From: Lachnospiraceae bacterium
GTDB lineage: Bacteria > Bacillota > Clostridia > Lachnospirales > Lachnospiraceae
DNA: 64,000 nucleotides
NCBI GenBank assembly: GCA_022652545.1
Contig: JALCRM010000005.1
Coordinates: forward strand, 62,001 to 126,000
Reading direction: 5' to 3'
Position 1 is the first letter of the stretch; the number at the start of each line of letters is the position of its first letter. A program made the position numbers and the translations under genes. Of this stretch, positions 25,069 through 34,600 are shown one piece after another. The notes below the pieces were generated by a model, which made no database searches, was not told where the DNA came from, and saw nothing but the letters and a program-made list of their open reading frames with translations.

Positions 25069-25740
25069 TCACTGCTTTCCGGGATCGTTGATCTCTTCCG
25101 CTTCCACATCCACTGCCTGCACATCCTGCCTTACATCTTTTGCGACGGTCTTCAGACAGAAGATCACGTACAGATCGGCTGCACCGTTGATGATAAGGAT
25201 GATGCCGATCACTTTGATGATCGCGCCTGCGATCTTCAGAGGATTGAAAAGCACGAACAGGCCGAGTGCGATCAGCGCTGCGGAAATGATCAGCGAGACC
25301 CACCACTTGCCGAAGCCTGCATGGCCGAGCGTAAAAGTCTCTCCGAGGTCTTCAATGCCGCTGAGTATGATCACGATCCCCATGACGACGGGGAAAACAG
25401 CGACCAGCCAGTCCGGATAAACAGCGATCATAATGCCGAGAAGAACCAGTATAACACCTACCACAAAGCTGGCCGTGTCCAGAAGCAGGGCGCTCTTCCT
25501 GACAAAAAAGATAATGATCGATGCTGCCCCGGCAGCGATCAGGATCACGGCCAGTATGCGGACGATCGTCGCCAGCGCCGAACCTGTCCAGACCACCAGG
25601 ATCACTCCGAAAAGGATACTGGCAACCGCCGCAACGATCTTGTCTGTCATGATCCCTTTTACTTTCTTCTTGAGGGCAGCTGCAAAATCGGATCCGGCCG
25701 CTCCATTTGTACTGTTGCTTTCTGTATTTGTGTTTTCCAT
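25069..25740 (-). CDS. DUF308 (HdeD-like) membrane protein
   Basis: A 223 aa membrane protein with six hydrophobic helices in three hairpins between about residues 33 and 200, flanked by polar tails. The repeated pattern of a helix, a short turn with a conserved Pro or Trp (YPDWLVAVFPVVMG, FNPLKIAGAIIKVIG) and a second helix is that of the HdeD/DUF308 family. HdeD aids acid resistance in E. coli; the role in Firmicutes is unclear. It faces the Tim44-like gene across a shared terminator and follows engB on the same strand. Confidence 0.8.
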   Translation of the reverse strand: MENTNTESNSTNGAAGSDFAAALKKKVKGIMTDKIVAAVASILFGVILVVWTGSALATIVRILAVILIAAGAASIIIFFVRKSALLLDTASFVVGVILVLLGIMIAVYPDWLVAVFPVVMGIVIILSGIEDLGETFTLGHAGFGKWWVSLIISAALIALGLFVLFNPLKIAGAIIKVIGIILIINGAADLYVIFCLKTVAKDVRQDVQAVDVEAEEINDPGKQ

Positions 25741-25846
25741 CTTTAGTCCTTTCCGCTCTCAGGCATCTGCCGCTTTCCCGCTTTCACTTTTCTCTTTCGG
25801 CAGATTCCATTATAGTATAGCAGTGAATGAACTGTTGGTCATTTTT

Positions 25847-26476
25847 TTATTTTTTTCTGAGGCTGTTGTCGAGGATCGAATAGATCCTGTCCCTGCCGCT
25901 CTGGTCCATGGCTGAATATGCCACCAGCCTGATGTTCGCGCCGGCCGAGGGGTCTTTCTTCAGGACAGTGCTGCCTTTCTTCAGCGAATCAAGGAGCAGC
26001 GCCTTCTGTTTTTCCAGCCGGCTCTTTGCGACCTTGTCCGACTTTGTGGCAATGATGACCGGGTCAAAACCCGCCTGCAGGATCCAGTCGAACATCATGA
26101 TGTCGTTGTCCGAGGGTTCGTGCCGCATATCGAGCAGCAGGAATACTTCCTGCAGGGTCGGGCTCTCCTTAAGGAAATTCTCGATCATCCTGCCCCACTG
26201 CATCTTTACCTCCGGCGCTGCCGCCGCCGCATAGCCATAGCCCGGCAGGTCCACGAGGTAAAAGCGGTCGTTGATGTTATAGTAATTGATCGTCTGCGTC
26301 TTTCCCGGCTGGGAACTGGTGCGTGCGTAGGACTTGCGGTTCATGAGCCCATTGATCAGCGTGGATTTTCCCACGTTGCTCTTTCCGGCAAAGGCAAACT
26401 CCGGAAAGGTGTGGCGCGCCAGCTTGCTCGTCACCCCGCTCACAGTCTCCAGGTTCACGGATTTGATCACGATCAT
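25847..26476 (-). CDS. engB: Ribosome biogenesis GTPase EngB (YsxC/YihA)
   Basis: A 209 aa GTPase needed for assembly of the large ribosomal subunit. G1 is GKSNVGKS, G3 DLPGYG and G4 TKSDK; SSQPGKTQTINYY is the family switch I segment. The frame is open to 26641, but the ATG at 26476 follows GGAGGTG and gives the normal N-terminus (MIVIKSVNLE). It is downstream of clpX, separated by a terminator, in the conserved tig-clpP-clpX-engB order. Confidence 0.94.
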   Translation of the reverse strand: MIVIKSVNLETVSGVTSKLARHTFPEFAFAGKSNVGKSTLINGLMNRKSYARTSSQPGKTQTINYYNINDRFYLVDLPGYGYAAAAAPEVKMQWGRMIENFLKESPTLQEVFLLLDMRHEPSDNDIMMFDWILQAGFDPVIIATKSDKVAKSRLEKQKALLLDSLKKGSTVLKKDPSAGANIRLVAYSAMDQSGRDRIYSILDNSLRKK

Positions 26477-26503
26477 CTTACACACCTCCATAATACGGTT
26501 CTG

Positions 26504-26536
26504 AAAAAGCCGTCCGCAGATTGCTCCGCGGACGGC
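26504..26536 (-). terminator. Intrinsic terminator after clpX
   Basis: GCCGTCCGC (26509-26517) and GCGGACGGC (26528-26536) form a 9-bp stem followed on the minus strand by five Ts (26508-26504). It lies 28 bases before the engB start, so read-through must feed engB, or engB has its own promoter. Confidence 0.8.
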
Positions 26537-26556
26537 CCTATGAATCTTTCTTTTTC

Positions 26557-27837
26557 TTACCTGGCTTCTTTCAAGCCTTCCCCTGCGTGTACGACCAGCG
26601 GCACCCCTCTGCCCGTGACCGCGTCCTTTGTGATGATGCACTCTTCGATCGTCTTGTCGGAAGGGATCTCGAACATGACGTCCATCATGACTTTTTCCAT
26701 GATCGAACGCAGCCCCCTGGCACCCGTCTTACGCTCCAGCGCCAGATCTGCAATGGCTTCCACAGCGTCGTCCTGGAAAGACAGCTTGACGTCGTCAAAG
26801 GAAAACAGCCTCTGGTACTGCTTGATCAGGGCGTTCTTCGGCTCCCTTAGAATGCGGATCAGCGCGTCCCTGTCAAGGCCGTCAAGGGCGATCGTGACCG
26901 GCACACGCCCGATGAACTCGGGGATCATGCCGAACTTCACGAGATCCTGCGGCATCGCTTCCTTGAGGATGGCTCCCGTTTCCGTCTCCTTCTTGTCTTC
27001 CACGGCTGCGTTAAAGCCCATCGAGCGGTGATCGAGCCTTGCGCCGATGATCTTGTCGAGGCCGTCAAAGGCCCCGCCGCAGATAAACAGGATGTTGGTC
27101 GTATCGATCTGGATCAGCTCCTGGTGCGGATGTTTTCTCCCGCCCTGCGGAGGTACGGATGCGTTGGTGCCCTCTATGATCTTGAGCAGGGCCTGCTGCA
27201 CGCCTTCTCCGGAAACATCCCTCGTGATCGATACATTTTCGCCTTTTTTGGCGATCTTGTCGATCTCGTCGATATAGATGATTCCGAGCTGCGCGCGTTC
27301 CACATCATAATCGGCCGCCTGGATCAGTTTCAGAAGGATATTCTCGACATCCTCGCCTACATAGCCGGCTTCCGTAAGAGTCGTGGCATCTGCGATCGCA
27401 AAAGGCACGCCGATGATCTTGGCCAGCGTCTGCGCAAGATAAGTCTTGCCCGAGCCCGTAGGCCCCAGCAGCAGGATGTTGCTCTTCTGCATCTCGACGT
27501 CGTCCGTGCCCTTCGGCGCCTTCACTCTCTTGTAATGATTGTAGACCGAAACGGAAAGCACCTTTTTGGCTTCATCCTGGCCGATGACATACTCGTCCAG
27601 GAATTCCTTGATCTGCGCGGGCGTGAGCAGACTGATCTTGTCCGCCGCGCTCTTTGCAGGCGCCGCCTCTTCGGTGTTTTCTTCATCATTCACGATATCG
27701 GAACAGATGGCCACGCATTCATCGCAGATATATACGCCATCCGGTCCCGCTATCAGTTTTCCGACCTGGTTCTCTGTCCTGCCGCAGAAGGAGCACCTTC
27801 TGGGCTGATGAGGGTCGATTTTCGTCGTATCAGACAT
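26557..27837 (-). CDS. clpX: ATP-dependent Clp protease ATP-binding subunit ClpX
   Basis: ClpX unfolds substrates and feeds them to ClpP. The 426 aa protein has the N-terminal zinc-binding domain (CSFCGRTE...CDECV), Walker A GPTGSGKT, Walker [11 protein letters not shown], and the pore-loop GYVGED. The ClpP-docking IGF-type loop is present as [11 protein letters not shown]. It lies 48 bases downstream of clpP, and a terminator follows its stop. Confidence 0.96.
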   Translation of the reverse strand: MSDTTKIDPHQPRRCSFCGRTENQVGKLIAGPDGVYICDECVAICSDIVNDEENTEEAAPAKSAADKISLLTPAQIKEFLDEYVIGQDEAKKVLSVSVYNHYKRVKAPKGTDDVEMQKSNILLLGPTGSGKTYLAQTLAKIIGVPFAIADATTLTEAGYVGEDVENILLKLIQAADYDVERAQLGIIYIDEIDKIAKKGENVSITRDVSGEGVQQALLKIIEGTNASVPPQGGRKHPHQELIQIDTTNILFICGGAFDGLDKIIGARLDHRSMGFNAAVEDKKETETGAILKEAMPQDLVKFGMIPEFIGRVPVTIALDGLDRDALIRILREPKNALIKQYQRLFSFDDVKLSFQDDAVEAIADLALERKTGARGLRSIMEKVMMDVMFEIPSDKTIEECIITKDAVTGRGVPLVVHAGEGLKEAR

Positions 27838-27885
27838 GATGATTCCCCATAATACTTATTTTTATGCCTTCAGTCCCGGTCCGGG

Positions 27886-28485
27886 TCAGGCCTTGATATC
27901 CTTGCGGCTGGAATAGATCTCGTCGATCAGGCCATAGGCCTTGGCTTCTTCCGCCGTCATCCAGTTGTCACGGTCGGTATCCTGTACGAGCTTCTCATAA
28001 GAGTTGCCCGTATTCTCCGCGAGCAGTCTGTTCAGCTGTTCCTTCGTCCTGGCCATATGCGCAGCCTGGATCGCGATATCGGATGCCTGTCCTTCAGTGC
28101 CGCCGAGCGGCTGATGGATCAGGATCTCACTGTGCGGCAGGGCAAAACGCTTGCCCTTCGTGCCGCCCGCCAGCAGGAAAGAACCCATACTGGCCGCCAT
28201 GCCCACACAGATCGTCGAAACATCGCACTTCACAAAATGCATGGTATCGTAGATCGCCATGCCGGCAGACACCGATCCCCCGGGGCTGTTGATATAGAAC
28301 TGGATGTCCTTTTCAGGGTCTTCGCCTTCAAGGAAAAGCATCTGTGCGATCACGAGTTCCGCAGTGGCATCCGTGACCTGGTCGCCGAGGAGAATGATCC
28401 TCTCCTTGAGCAGTCTGGAAAAAATATCATAGGAACGTTCGCCGTTCCCTGTCTGTTCTACAACTACAGGTACCAAATTCGACAT
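27886..28485 (-). CDS. clpP: ATP-dependent Clp protease proteolytic subunit ClpP
   Basis: A 199 aa serine peptidase that forms the two-ring barrel of ClpXP. The catalytic triad is visible: Ser99 (GMAASMGSF), His124 (ILIHQPLGG) and Asp173 (TDRDNWM). The N-terminus ([20 protein letters not shown]) is typical. It lies between tig and clpX. The 87 bases between tig and clpP are filled by copy 1 of the intercistronic repeat (28491-28572), whose last part is the clpP ribosome site, AGAGGT. Confidence 0.97.
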   Translation of the reverse strand: MSNLVPVVVEQTGNGERSYDIFSRLLKERIILLGDQVTDATAELVIAQMLFLEGEDPEKDIQFYINSPGGSVSAGMAIYDTMHFVKCDVSTICVGMAASMGSFLLAGGTKGKRFALPHSEILIHQPLGGTEGQASDIAIQAAHMARTKEQLNRLLAENTGNSYEKLVQDTDRDNWMTAEEAKAYGLIDEIYSSRKDIKA

Positions 28486-28490
28486 ATTTA

Positions 28491-28572
28491 CACCTCTATG
28501 AAGAGAACCTTATAATCAAAATCCGTTTGTTTAGGATTTTGAATCTGTTCTCTGAAATAGGCAGCCGGTGCG
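28491..28572 (-). repeat. Intercistronic repeat, copy 1 (tig/clpP)
   Basis: Read on the minus strand: the tig stop, CGCACC, GGCTGCC, a seven-base arm AGAGAAC, a 38-base loop, the arm GTTCTCT, then TCAT and the clpP ribosome site AGAGGT. Unlike the other copies the loop is long and holds its own stem (TCAAAATCC/GGATTTTGA, 28516-28524 and 28534-28542). The 3' arm CTCT can instead pair with AGAG of the ribosome site. Confidence 0.7.
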
Positions 28573-29895
28573 TCAGTCTTTCTTTTCTTCCGCCGGTGCA
28601 TCCTTCTTCTCTACCTGTTTTGCATTGTCCGCCACAAAATCCAGTGCCTTCTGTACGGCAATGTCGTCCATCATCTGCTTCTTCTGTTTCTCATCGAGGA
28701 GCTTGGTGATCTCTTCTTCCTTCATCTTGTACTGCTCAGCAAGCTTGGCGATCTCAGCCTTGTAGTCGTCCTCGGTCGCTTCGATCTTCTCTTCCTTTAC
28801 GATCTGCTCCAGCACAAGGCGGGTCCTGATGCGCTTCTCCGCTTCCGGCTTCAGAGTTTCAGCCATCTTTTCACGGTTGGACCCTGTATACTGGAAATAC
28901 TGTTCCAGGGAAAGTCCCTGCATCTGGAATCTCTGTCCCCATTCGTCGATCATCTGCTCCGTCTGGCTCTTGATCATGGGTTCAGGCAGCTCCATCTCGG
29001 AATCCGCAATGATCTTGTCGACCGCTTCGTTCTCGATCCCGGTCTTTGCGTCCTTGGCCTTCTGTGCTTCCAGCTTGCCCTTTACGTCTGCCTTGTATTC
29101 CGCGAGCGTCGAGAATTCGGAGACCTCATCGGCAAAAGCATCGTCCAGTTCCGGCAGGCTCTTCTCGCGGATGCTCTTCACGGTGCACTTGAAAACAGCT
29201 TCCTTGCCTGCGAGCGTCTTCTCGGTGTAATCCTCAGGGAATGTGACCTTGATCTCCTGTTCCCTGCCGATCTCAGCGCCAACCAGCTGCTCCTCGAAGC
29301 CGGGGATAAAGCTGCCGGATCCGATCGTGAGCGGATAGTCCGTTCCCTTTCCGCCTTCGAACGCAGTGCCGTCGACAAAGCCTTCAAAATCCAGTTTGAT
29401 CTCGTCGCCGTTCTTCACTGCCCTGTCGGTGACATCGCTGTACTTCGCGTTCTTTTCACGTTCCTTGTCGATCTCGGCGATCACTTCCTCGTCGGTGACT
29501 TCCGTGGCCGGTTTTGTCACCTCCACGCCCTTGTATTGGCCGATCTTCACCGGAGGCTTTACTGCGACTTCCGCCGTGTAGATGAACTCCTGGCCCTTGC
29601 CGAGCTGACTCACGCGGATCTCGGGAGACGATACGATATCTGCTCCGGAAGCTTCCGCCTCTTCGGGATAGGTGCTGTTGATCAGGTCGTTGGCTGCCTC
29701 TTCATAGAACACACCCGCGCCGTATTCCTTTTCCACAAGCTGTCTCGGCACTTTGCCCTTGCGGAAACCGGGAACAGAAATATTCTTTTTCTGTTTTTCA
29801 AAAGCTCTCTCAATGGCTGCGTCAAATTCCTCCGCAGACCTCGTGATCGTCAGCTTTGCCATGCTCTTCTCAAGATTCTCGACTTTTACGCTCAT
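28573..29895 (-). CDS. tig: Trigger factor
   Basis: A 440 aa ribosome-bound chaperone and prolyl isomerase. The N-terminal ribosome-binding domain carries VPGFRKGKVPRQLV (the GFRxGxxP signature). The FKBP-like domain runs from about residue 150 to 245 (VKNGDEIKLDFEGFVDGTAF). The C-terminal substrate cradle is highly charged and ends in a Lys/Glu-rich tail (PAEEKKD). The ATG at 29895 is preferred to an upstream open stretch since the family starts MSVKVEN. It has an extended -10 promoter and leads tig-clpP-clpX. Confidence 0.96.
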   Translation of the reverse strand: MSVKVENLEKSMAKLTITRSAEEFDAAIERAFEKQKKNISVPGFRKGKVPRQLVEKEYGAGVFYEEAANDLINSTYPEEAEASGADIVSSPEIRVSQLGKGQEFIYTAEVAVKPPVKIGQYKGVEVTKPATEVTDEEVIAEIDKEREKNAKYSDVTDRAVKNGDEIKLDFEGFVDGTAFEGGKGTDYPLTIGSGSFIPGFEEQLVGAEIGREQEIKVTFPEDYTEKTLAGKEAVFKCTVKSIREKSLPELDDAFADEVSEFSTLAEYKADVKGKLEAQKAKDAKTGIENEAVDKIIADSEMELPEPMIKSQTEQMIDEWGQRFQMQGLSLEQYFQYTGSNREKMAETLKPEAEKRIRTRLVLEQIVKEEKIEATEDDYKAEIAKLAEQYKMKEEEITKLLDEKQKKQMMDDIAVQKALDFVADNAKQVEKKDAPAEEKKD

Positions 29896-29975
29896 TTTGT
29901 GTCCTCGTCTCCATGCCGTCCCGGCATTTATTTTGCACCGGCCGTTACTATACCGGTTTCTGAACATAATATGTA

Positions 29976-29981
29976 ATTATA
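29976..29981 (-). promoter_or_regulatory. Probable extended -10 promoter of tig
   Basis: The minus strand reads TGT-TATAAT (TATAAT at 29981-29976), a perfect -10 with the TGn extension. No good -35 is seen 16-18 bases upstream. The AT-rich stretch 30040-30110 beyond it holds no gene. Confidence 0.5.
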
Positions 29982-30110
29982 ACACTACTGCCTGATTCAG
30001 GCCAGTCCGGGGAATGTTTTCCTCTGCGGCCCAACGATTTTTTATCATACATGAAAAACAAGTTCAAAGTAAACAGGTATTACAGCAATTTAATCGAATT
30101 TATCAAATTT

Positions 30111-30881
30111 TCAGAACCTTCCACTCTTCCGGGTGCGGTAAAGGCCGAAAAAACCGGCTGCGGACAGAAGCAGGAACACCCCGCAGAAGGCCGGACTGCA
30201 AAGGCCTTCATACGTGCCGCCCGCCATGAGCAGGAGGAAAAGCGCGTTGACGCCGGCATGCAGCAGAAACGGCACCGCGAAGTGCGCGCTTTTCTCGTAG
30301 GCGACAGCGAACAGAAAACCCATGAGCGCTCCGTAGATGCCCTGCGTAAGGTTCCCGTGCCAGATGCCGAACAGCGCCCCCGAAAGCGCCGCCGCACTGC
30401 GCGGCCCCAGATCAGTACGGAGCCTTCCGTACACTGTTCCCCGGAAAAGCAGTTCCTCGCAAAACGGCGTCAGCAGGCCGTAAACAGCCAGTCCGGTCAG
30501 CAGGCCCGACCCTTCGGCATAGCCGGCTTCCCCGGATCCCGCAAGGGAAAGCAGCGTATTCATAAAGAGGGCAAAGCAGACCGTGCTCAGGGCAAAGACC
30601 ACAGGTCTCCCGGCCGCACGCCCGACCGGCGCCCCTGCGTTTCCCTCGTGCTTTTTGATCTCCGGCAGTGCCATGGGCATGATCGAGAGCGCACCGGCTG
30701 CGGACCCTGCCGCCAGACCAAGCAGCGCCCTGTCGCCGGGAGATGCGGGAAAGTGCCAGGGCAGCGCCGGATCCTGCTCCAGCATGGCGATCCCCTGCGC
30801 GGCCAGCCCCTCCGCCAGCATGTAGAGTAAGACCGGCGCCAGAATATACAAAATTCTGCAGACTTTCTGTTTCAGCGTCAT
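30111..30881 (-). CDS. CPBP family intramembrane metalloprotease
   Basis: A 256 aa polytopic membrane protein of the CPBP (Abi/CAAX-protease) family. The three metal-binding motifs are present: CEELLFRG (EExxxR), FGIWHGN (FxxxH) and HAGVNALF (HxxxN/B), all inside predicted helices. Bacterial members include prenyl-protein-type endopeptidases and proteins for bacteriocin self-immunity, but the substrate here is unknown. It overlaps the upstream HAD gene by four bases (ATGA) and has GAGGAG ahead of the ATG at 30881. Confidence 0.85.
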   Translation of the reverse strand: MTLKQKVCRILYILAPVLLYMLAEGLAAQGIAMLEQDPALPWHFPASPGDRALLGLAAGSAAGALSIMPMALPEIKKHEGNAGAPVGRAAGRPVVFALSTVCFALFMNTLLSLAGSGEAGYAEGSGLLTGLAVYGLLTPFCEELLFRGTVYGRLRTDLGPRSAAALSGALFGIWHGNLTQGIYGALMGFLFAVAYEKSAHFAVPFLLHAGVNALFLLLMAGGTYEGLCSPAFCGVFLLLSAAGFFGLYRTRKSGRF

Positions 30882-31609
30882 GATCTCCTCACCGCAGACC
30901 GCTGTCCCCGCGCCCACGCTGCGCCGCCCGTGAGGAAGCTGCCGAGTTCCTCCATGGAGCCCGCTATGCAGCACGCGCCGCTCGAAAGCAGTTCATCCCG
31001 GCTGCCGTAGCCGAACGAGACCCCCACCGCGTACACGCCGTTGGCCTTCGCCCCTTCCATGTCAAAACACCGGTCCCCCACCATCGCCGTACGCGCGCGG
31101 AAAGTCGCACGGTCGCCGTCTTCGCTGAGAAAGTGGTCCAGGGCCCGCTTCACGATCCTGTCCTTGTCGCTGGGGCGCACCTTCCCGTCCTGCTCTCTCG
31201 AATAGTCCGAGCCGCAGACGATGTCAAAATATGTTTCCACGCCGAAGTGGGCCAGCACGGTCTTCACATGCACCTCCGGCTTACTGGAAGCGACCCCCAG
31301 CAGTATGCCGCCTGCGCGGCACTTCTGCAGCATCTCCCGCGTGCCCGGATAGAGCGAATTCTCAAAAATGCCGATCGTCTCATAGCGGCTGCGGAAGTCT
31401 TCCACGGCCTGCCGGATCCTGTCCGCGTCAAAGCCGTAGTATTTCTCAAAGCTCGACGCCAGCGGCGGACCCACGAACACATTCAGTTTCTCGATATCCG
31501 GCTCTTCTATGCCCTGACAGTGCAGCGCATACTGCACGCTTTTTGTGATACCGGGCGCCGAAGCCGTCAGGGTGCCGTCCAGGTCGAACAGTGCGTAATC
31601 AAAGTGCAT
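30878..31609 (-). CDS. HAD family hydrolase (phosphoglycolate phosphatase-like)
   Basis: A 243 aa haloacid dehalogenase-fold phosphatase, subfamily IA. FDLDGTLT holds the nucleophile Asp and acid/base Asp, GVASSKPE motif II, KDRIVKRAL motif III, and AMVGDRCFDMEGAKANG the metal-binding motif IV. The helical cap lies between residues 18 and 80. The substrate is open; Gph- and PgmB-type enzymes share these motifs. The ATG at 31609 follows GGAGGAG and lies 11 bases inside addA. It is translationally coupled to the CPBP gene. Confidence 0.85.
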   Translation of the reverse strand: MHFDYALFDLDGTLTASAPGITKSVQYALHCQGIEEPDIEKLNVFVGPPLASSFEKYYGFDADRIRQAVEDFRSRYETIGIFENSLYPGTREMLQKCRAGGILLGVASSKPEVHVKTVLAHFGVETYFDIVCGSDYSREQDGKVRPSDKDRIVKRALDHFLSEDGDRATFRARTAMVGDRCFDMEGAKANGVYAVGVSFGYGSRDELLSSGACCIAGSMEELGSFLTGGAAWARGQRSAVRRS

Positions 31610-34600
31610 GGATCTCCTCCTGCAGTGCAAACGAATAGATGATCTTCTCCTTTACCGGCATGCCGAGCAGCCTCTCCAGCGCCTCCGCGTAGCAGTCGAG
31701 CTGTACGCTGTACCGCTTCAGCAGCACATCGGCATCGTGCACGCGGTCCGTCTTGTAATCCAGGACGACGATCGCGCCGTCTTCGATGAAAAAGGCGTCG
31801 ATGATGCCCTGCACCAGAACAGTCTCGTCCTTCGGGAAGCGGGGATCGAGCCTGTCGGCCGCCACACCCAGGACAAAGGGCTGCTCGCGGCGCAGCTTTT
31901 TCACAGCCGCCGCCCGCGCCATGCGTCCCGCGAGTCCGGAATGCAGGAAAGGCAGGATCTCCGCAGCTGTCAGCAGAGCCGCCTCCCCGGCGGTAAACCT
32001 GCCGGACTGCTGTTTTTCATCCCGCCAGCTTTCGAAGGCCGCCGCATCGGCGGACGCAGGATCCGTAAAACGTGCGTAGTCGAGCATCTCCATGCACTTG
32101 TGGATCGCATTCCCGCGCTGTACGCCCGCGGCGGGCATCTCTTTCCGCGCGCCGGGCGAATTCTGCTGCACGCCGGATCCATTCTGCTGCACGCCGGATC
32201 CATTCCGCTGCGCGCCTGTCATATCCCGCCGCATCCCGGATGCGTCCCCGCCGTCCGCAAAGGAAGGCAGGTAAGGCGCGGCCGTTTCCTCTTCAAACAG
32301 CAGCCGGCCGTCTTCGCGCCGCTCTGTCTCTTCGTCTTCTTCAAATGTGCGGGCGGAGGCTTTCTTCAGCTCCGTGACCGTCGTTTTGGTATAGAGTCCT
32401 TCCAGATCCCTGTACGGATAGACAAAGCCGAAGCGGGCTTCCAGCTGTTTTGCCAGTTCCGGATCCCGGAAGGCCGGACCTGCCGGACTTCCGCAGGGCC
32501 CTGCGAACTCCGAAAGCCGTGCCTTGCGGGCTTGGAGGCTCTCCTGCTCATCTTTGCGGGCTGTGTCCATATCGGGCAGCGTGACTGTCTCGACACGCAC
32601 GGGCACAGGCGCTCCGCCGGCCTCCGCAGCGAGGAGCCCGCCTGTGACGAGTTCCAGGAAGGTGCCGGCGCCGAGAATGGCCGAAACAGACAGCTTCCCG
32701 CCGGCGGTGCCCGCTTCTTCCGCCGCGGGGCTTATATTGTCGCAGACTCTTTCATAATTGCCGGAAAGCGAAGTGAGGATCAGTTTTTCCTTAGCACGTG
32801 TCATGGCCGTGTAGAGGATGCGAAGCTCCTCGCCGGCATTGTTCCTCGCGATGCGCTCCGCCACCGCCTCTTTCCGGATGTTGGTGCAGGTGCTGCGCAA
32901 AACGGTGTCGCAGGTGTCCGCGCCGATCCCGAGCTCGCTGTCGCAGATCAGCGTGCCTTTGGTGTCCCCGGCGTTCTTTCTCTTTGCAAGGCCCGCGCAG
33001 AATACGATCGGGAACTCCAGTCCCTTGCTCTTGTGGATCGTCATGATCCGGACGACGTCCGCGTTTTCCTCCAGCGTATTCGCCTCTCCGAAATCCACCT
33101 CACGCAGGTGCATTTCATCGATATACCGCAGGAAATGGAAAAGTCCCGTGAAGGAAGTGCGTTCAAAGTCCTTTGCCATGGCCAGCAGATATCGCAGGTT
33201 CGCCAGACGCTGCGCGCCCGCGGGAAGGGCCGCCACGTAATGGATGTAGCCTGTGGAATCGACGATCTGCGTCAGCAGGCCGGAGATGGGAAGCCCCACC
33301 GTCTTCTCCCGCCATTTTGCGAGCGAGGCGAGAAAATCCGCGCACTTTTTCCGGAGCGCGTCGGTCACCGGCACTTCCGGCGCATCCGATGCGGCGCTTA
33401 CGAGCGCCGTATAAAGATCGGACGCTTTCGAGGAAAGGCGCACCCCGGCCAGTTCTTCCTCGGAAAAGCCGCCGAAATAGCCGTGCAGCGCCCCGTACAG
33501 CGGGATGTCCTGCCTGGGGTTGTCCAGTATGCGCAGGAACTGCAGCACTTCCCTGATCTCCTCGGTAGCAAAATAGCCGGCCCGCGAATTGACATAGCAG
33601 GGAATGCCCTGCTGTTCAAACACTGTGCGGAACTCGCTGTCCCAGCTGCTGGCCGCGCGCAGGAGCACCACGATGTCGCCGTACCGCGCGGGGCGCAGCC
33701 CGCCGTCCTCCCCTTTCACGGGAAACCGCCCCACCAGCCTGTGGATCCGCTGGGCGATCGCCAGCGCTTCCCTGCGCCTGTCGTTAAGTTCCTCCGGGTT
33801 CTGGCCGGCTTCTTCCCCGTCGCCGTCCCCCGCGTCGCCGCCGCCTTCGCCGCTGCCTTCTTCCGTGCCGGCATCGCCTGCCGCCGTACTTCCGTATTCC
33901 GAAGTACTCCCGGAGGCAGTGTTCGCCGAGGCTGCACTTCCGCTGTCTGCACCTGCCGCCGGCGTGCTCTTGTCCACGATGAGGAGCTCCGTCACGGCAT
34001 CCTCCGCATCCCCGGCACCCTCCGCGCCTTCCCCGCCCTGTATCTCCGGGTAAGCCGCACCCTGCCTGAGTGCGCAGGTATCGTCATATTCAACGCCGCC
34101 GACCTCGCTCCGCATGATGCGCGAAAACAGGCCGTTTACGGCATCGATCACTTCCCCGCGGCTGCGGAAATTGCGGTCGAGATCTATCCTCTCGTGCCTG
34201 TCGTCGTCCGGAGCGTAAGACGAGTATTTTTCCATAAAGATCTCGGGGCGCGCCAGGCGGAAACGGTAGATGCTCTGTTTGACGTCGCCCACCATGAACC
34301 GGTCGTACCGGCCTTCGCTATCGCCCGACACGACGGAAAGCAGGAGTTCCTGCACGTCGTTGCTGTCCTGGTATTCATCGACCATGACCTCGCGGTAGTG
34401 GGCGCGGTACATGTCCGCCGCCCTGCGCGGCACGACGGCGCCGTCCTTCTTCTCGGCGAGGATCTGCAGCGCCAGATGCTCGAGGTCGTCAAAATCGATC
34501 ACATTGCGCGCCCGCTTGGCCTGGGCATACGCCTCGCAGAATCCCGATACGAGGGAAAGCAGCGTGCGCACCGGGGCGTACGCCGTCTGCACCTTCGCAG

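Noticed and set aside
32160-32220. CRISPR-like array
   Set aside because: The repeats are directly adjacent with no spacers and lie in frame inside addA.
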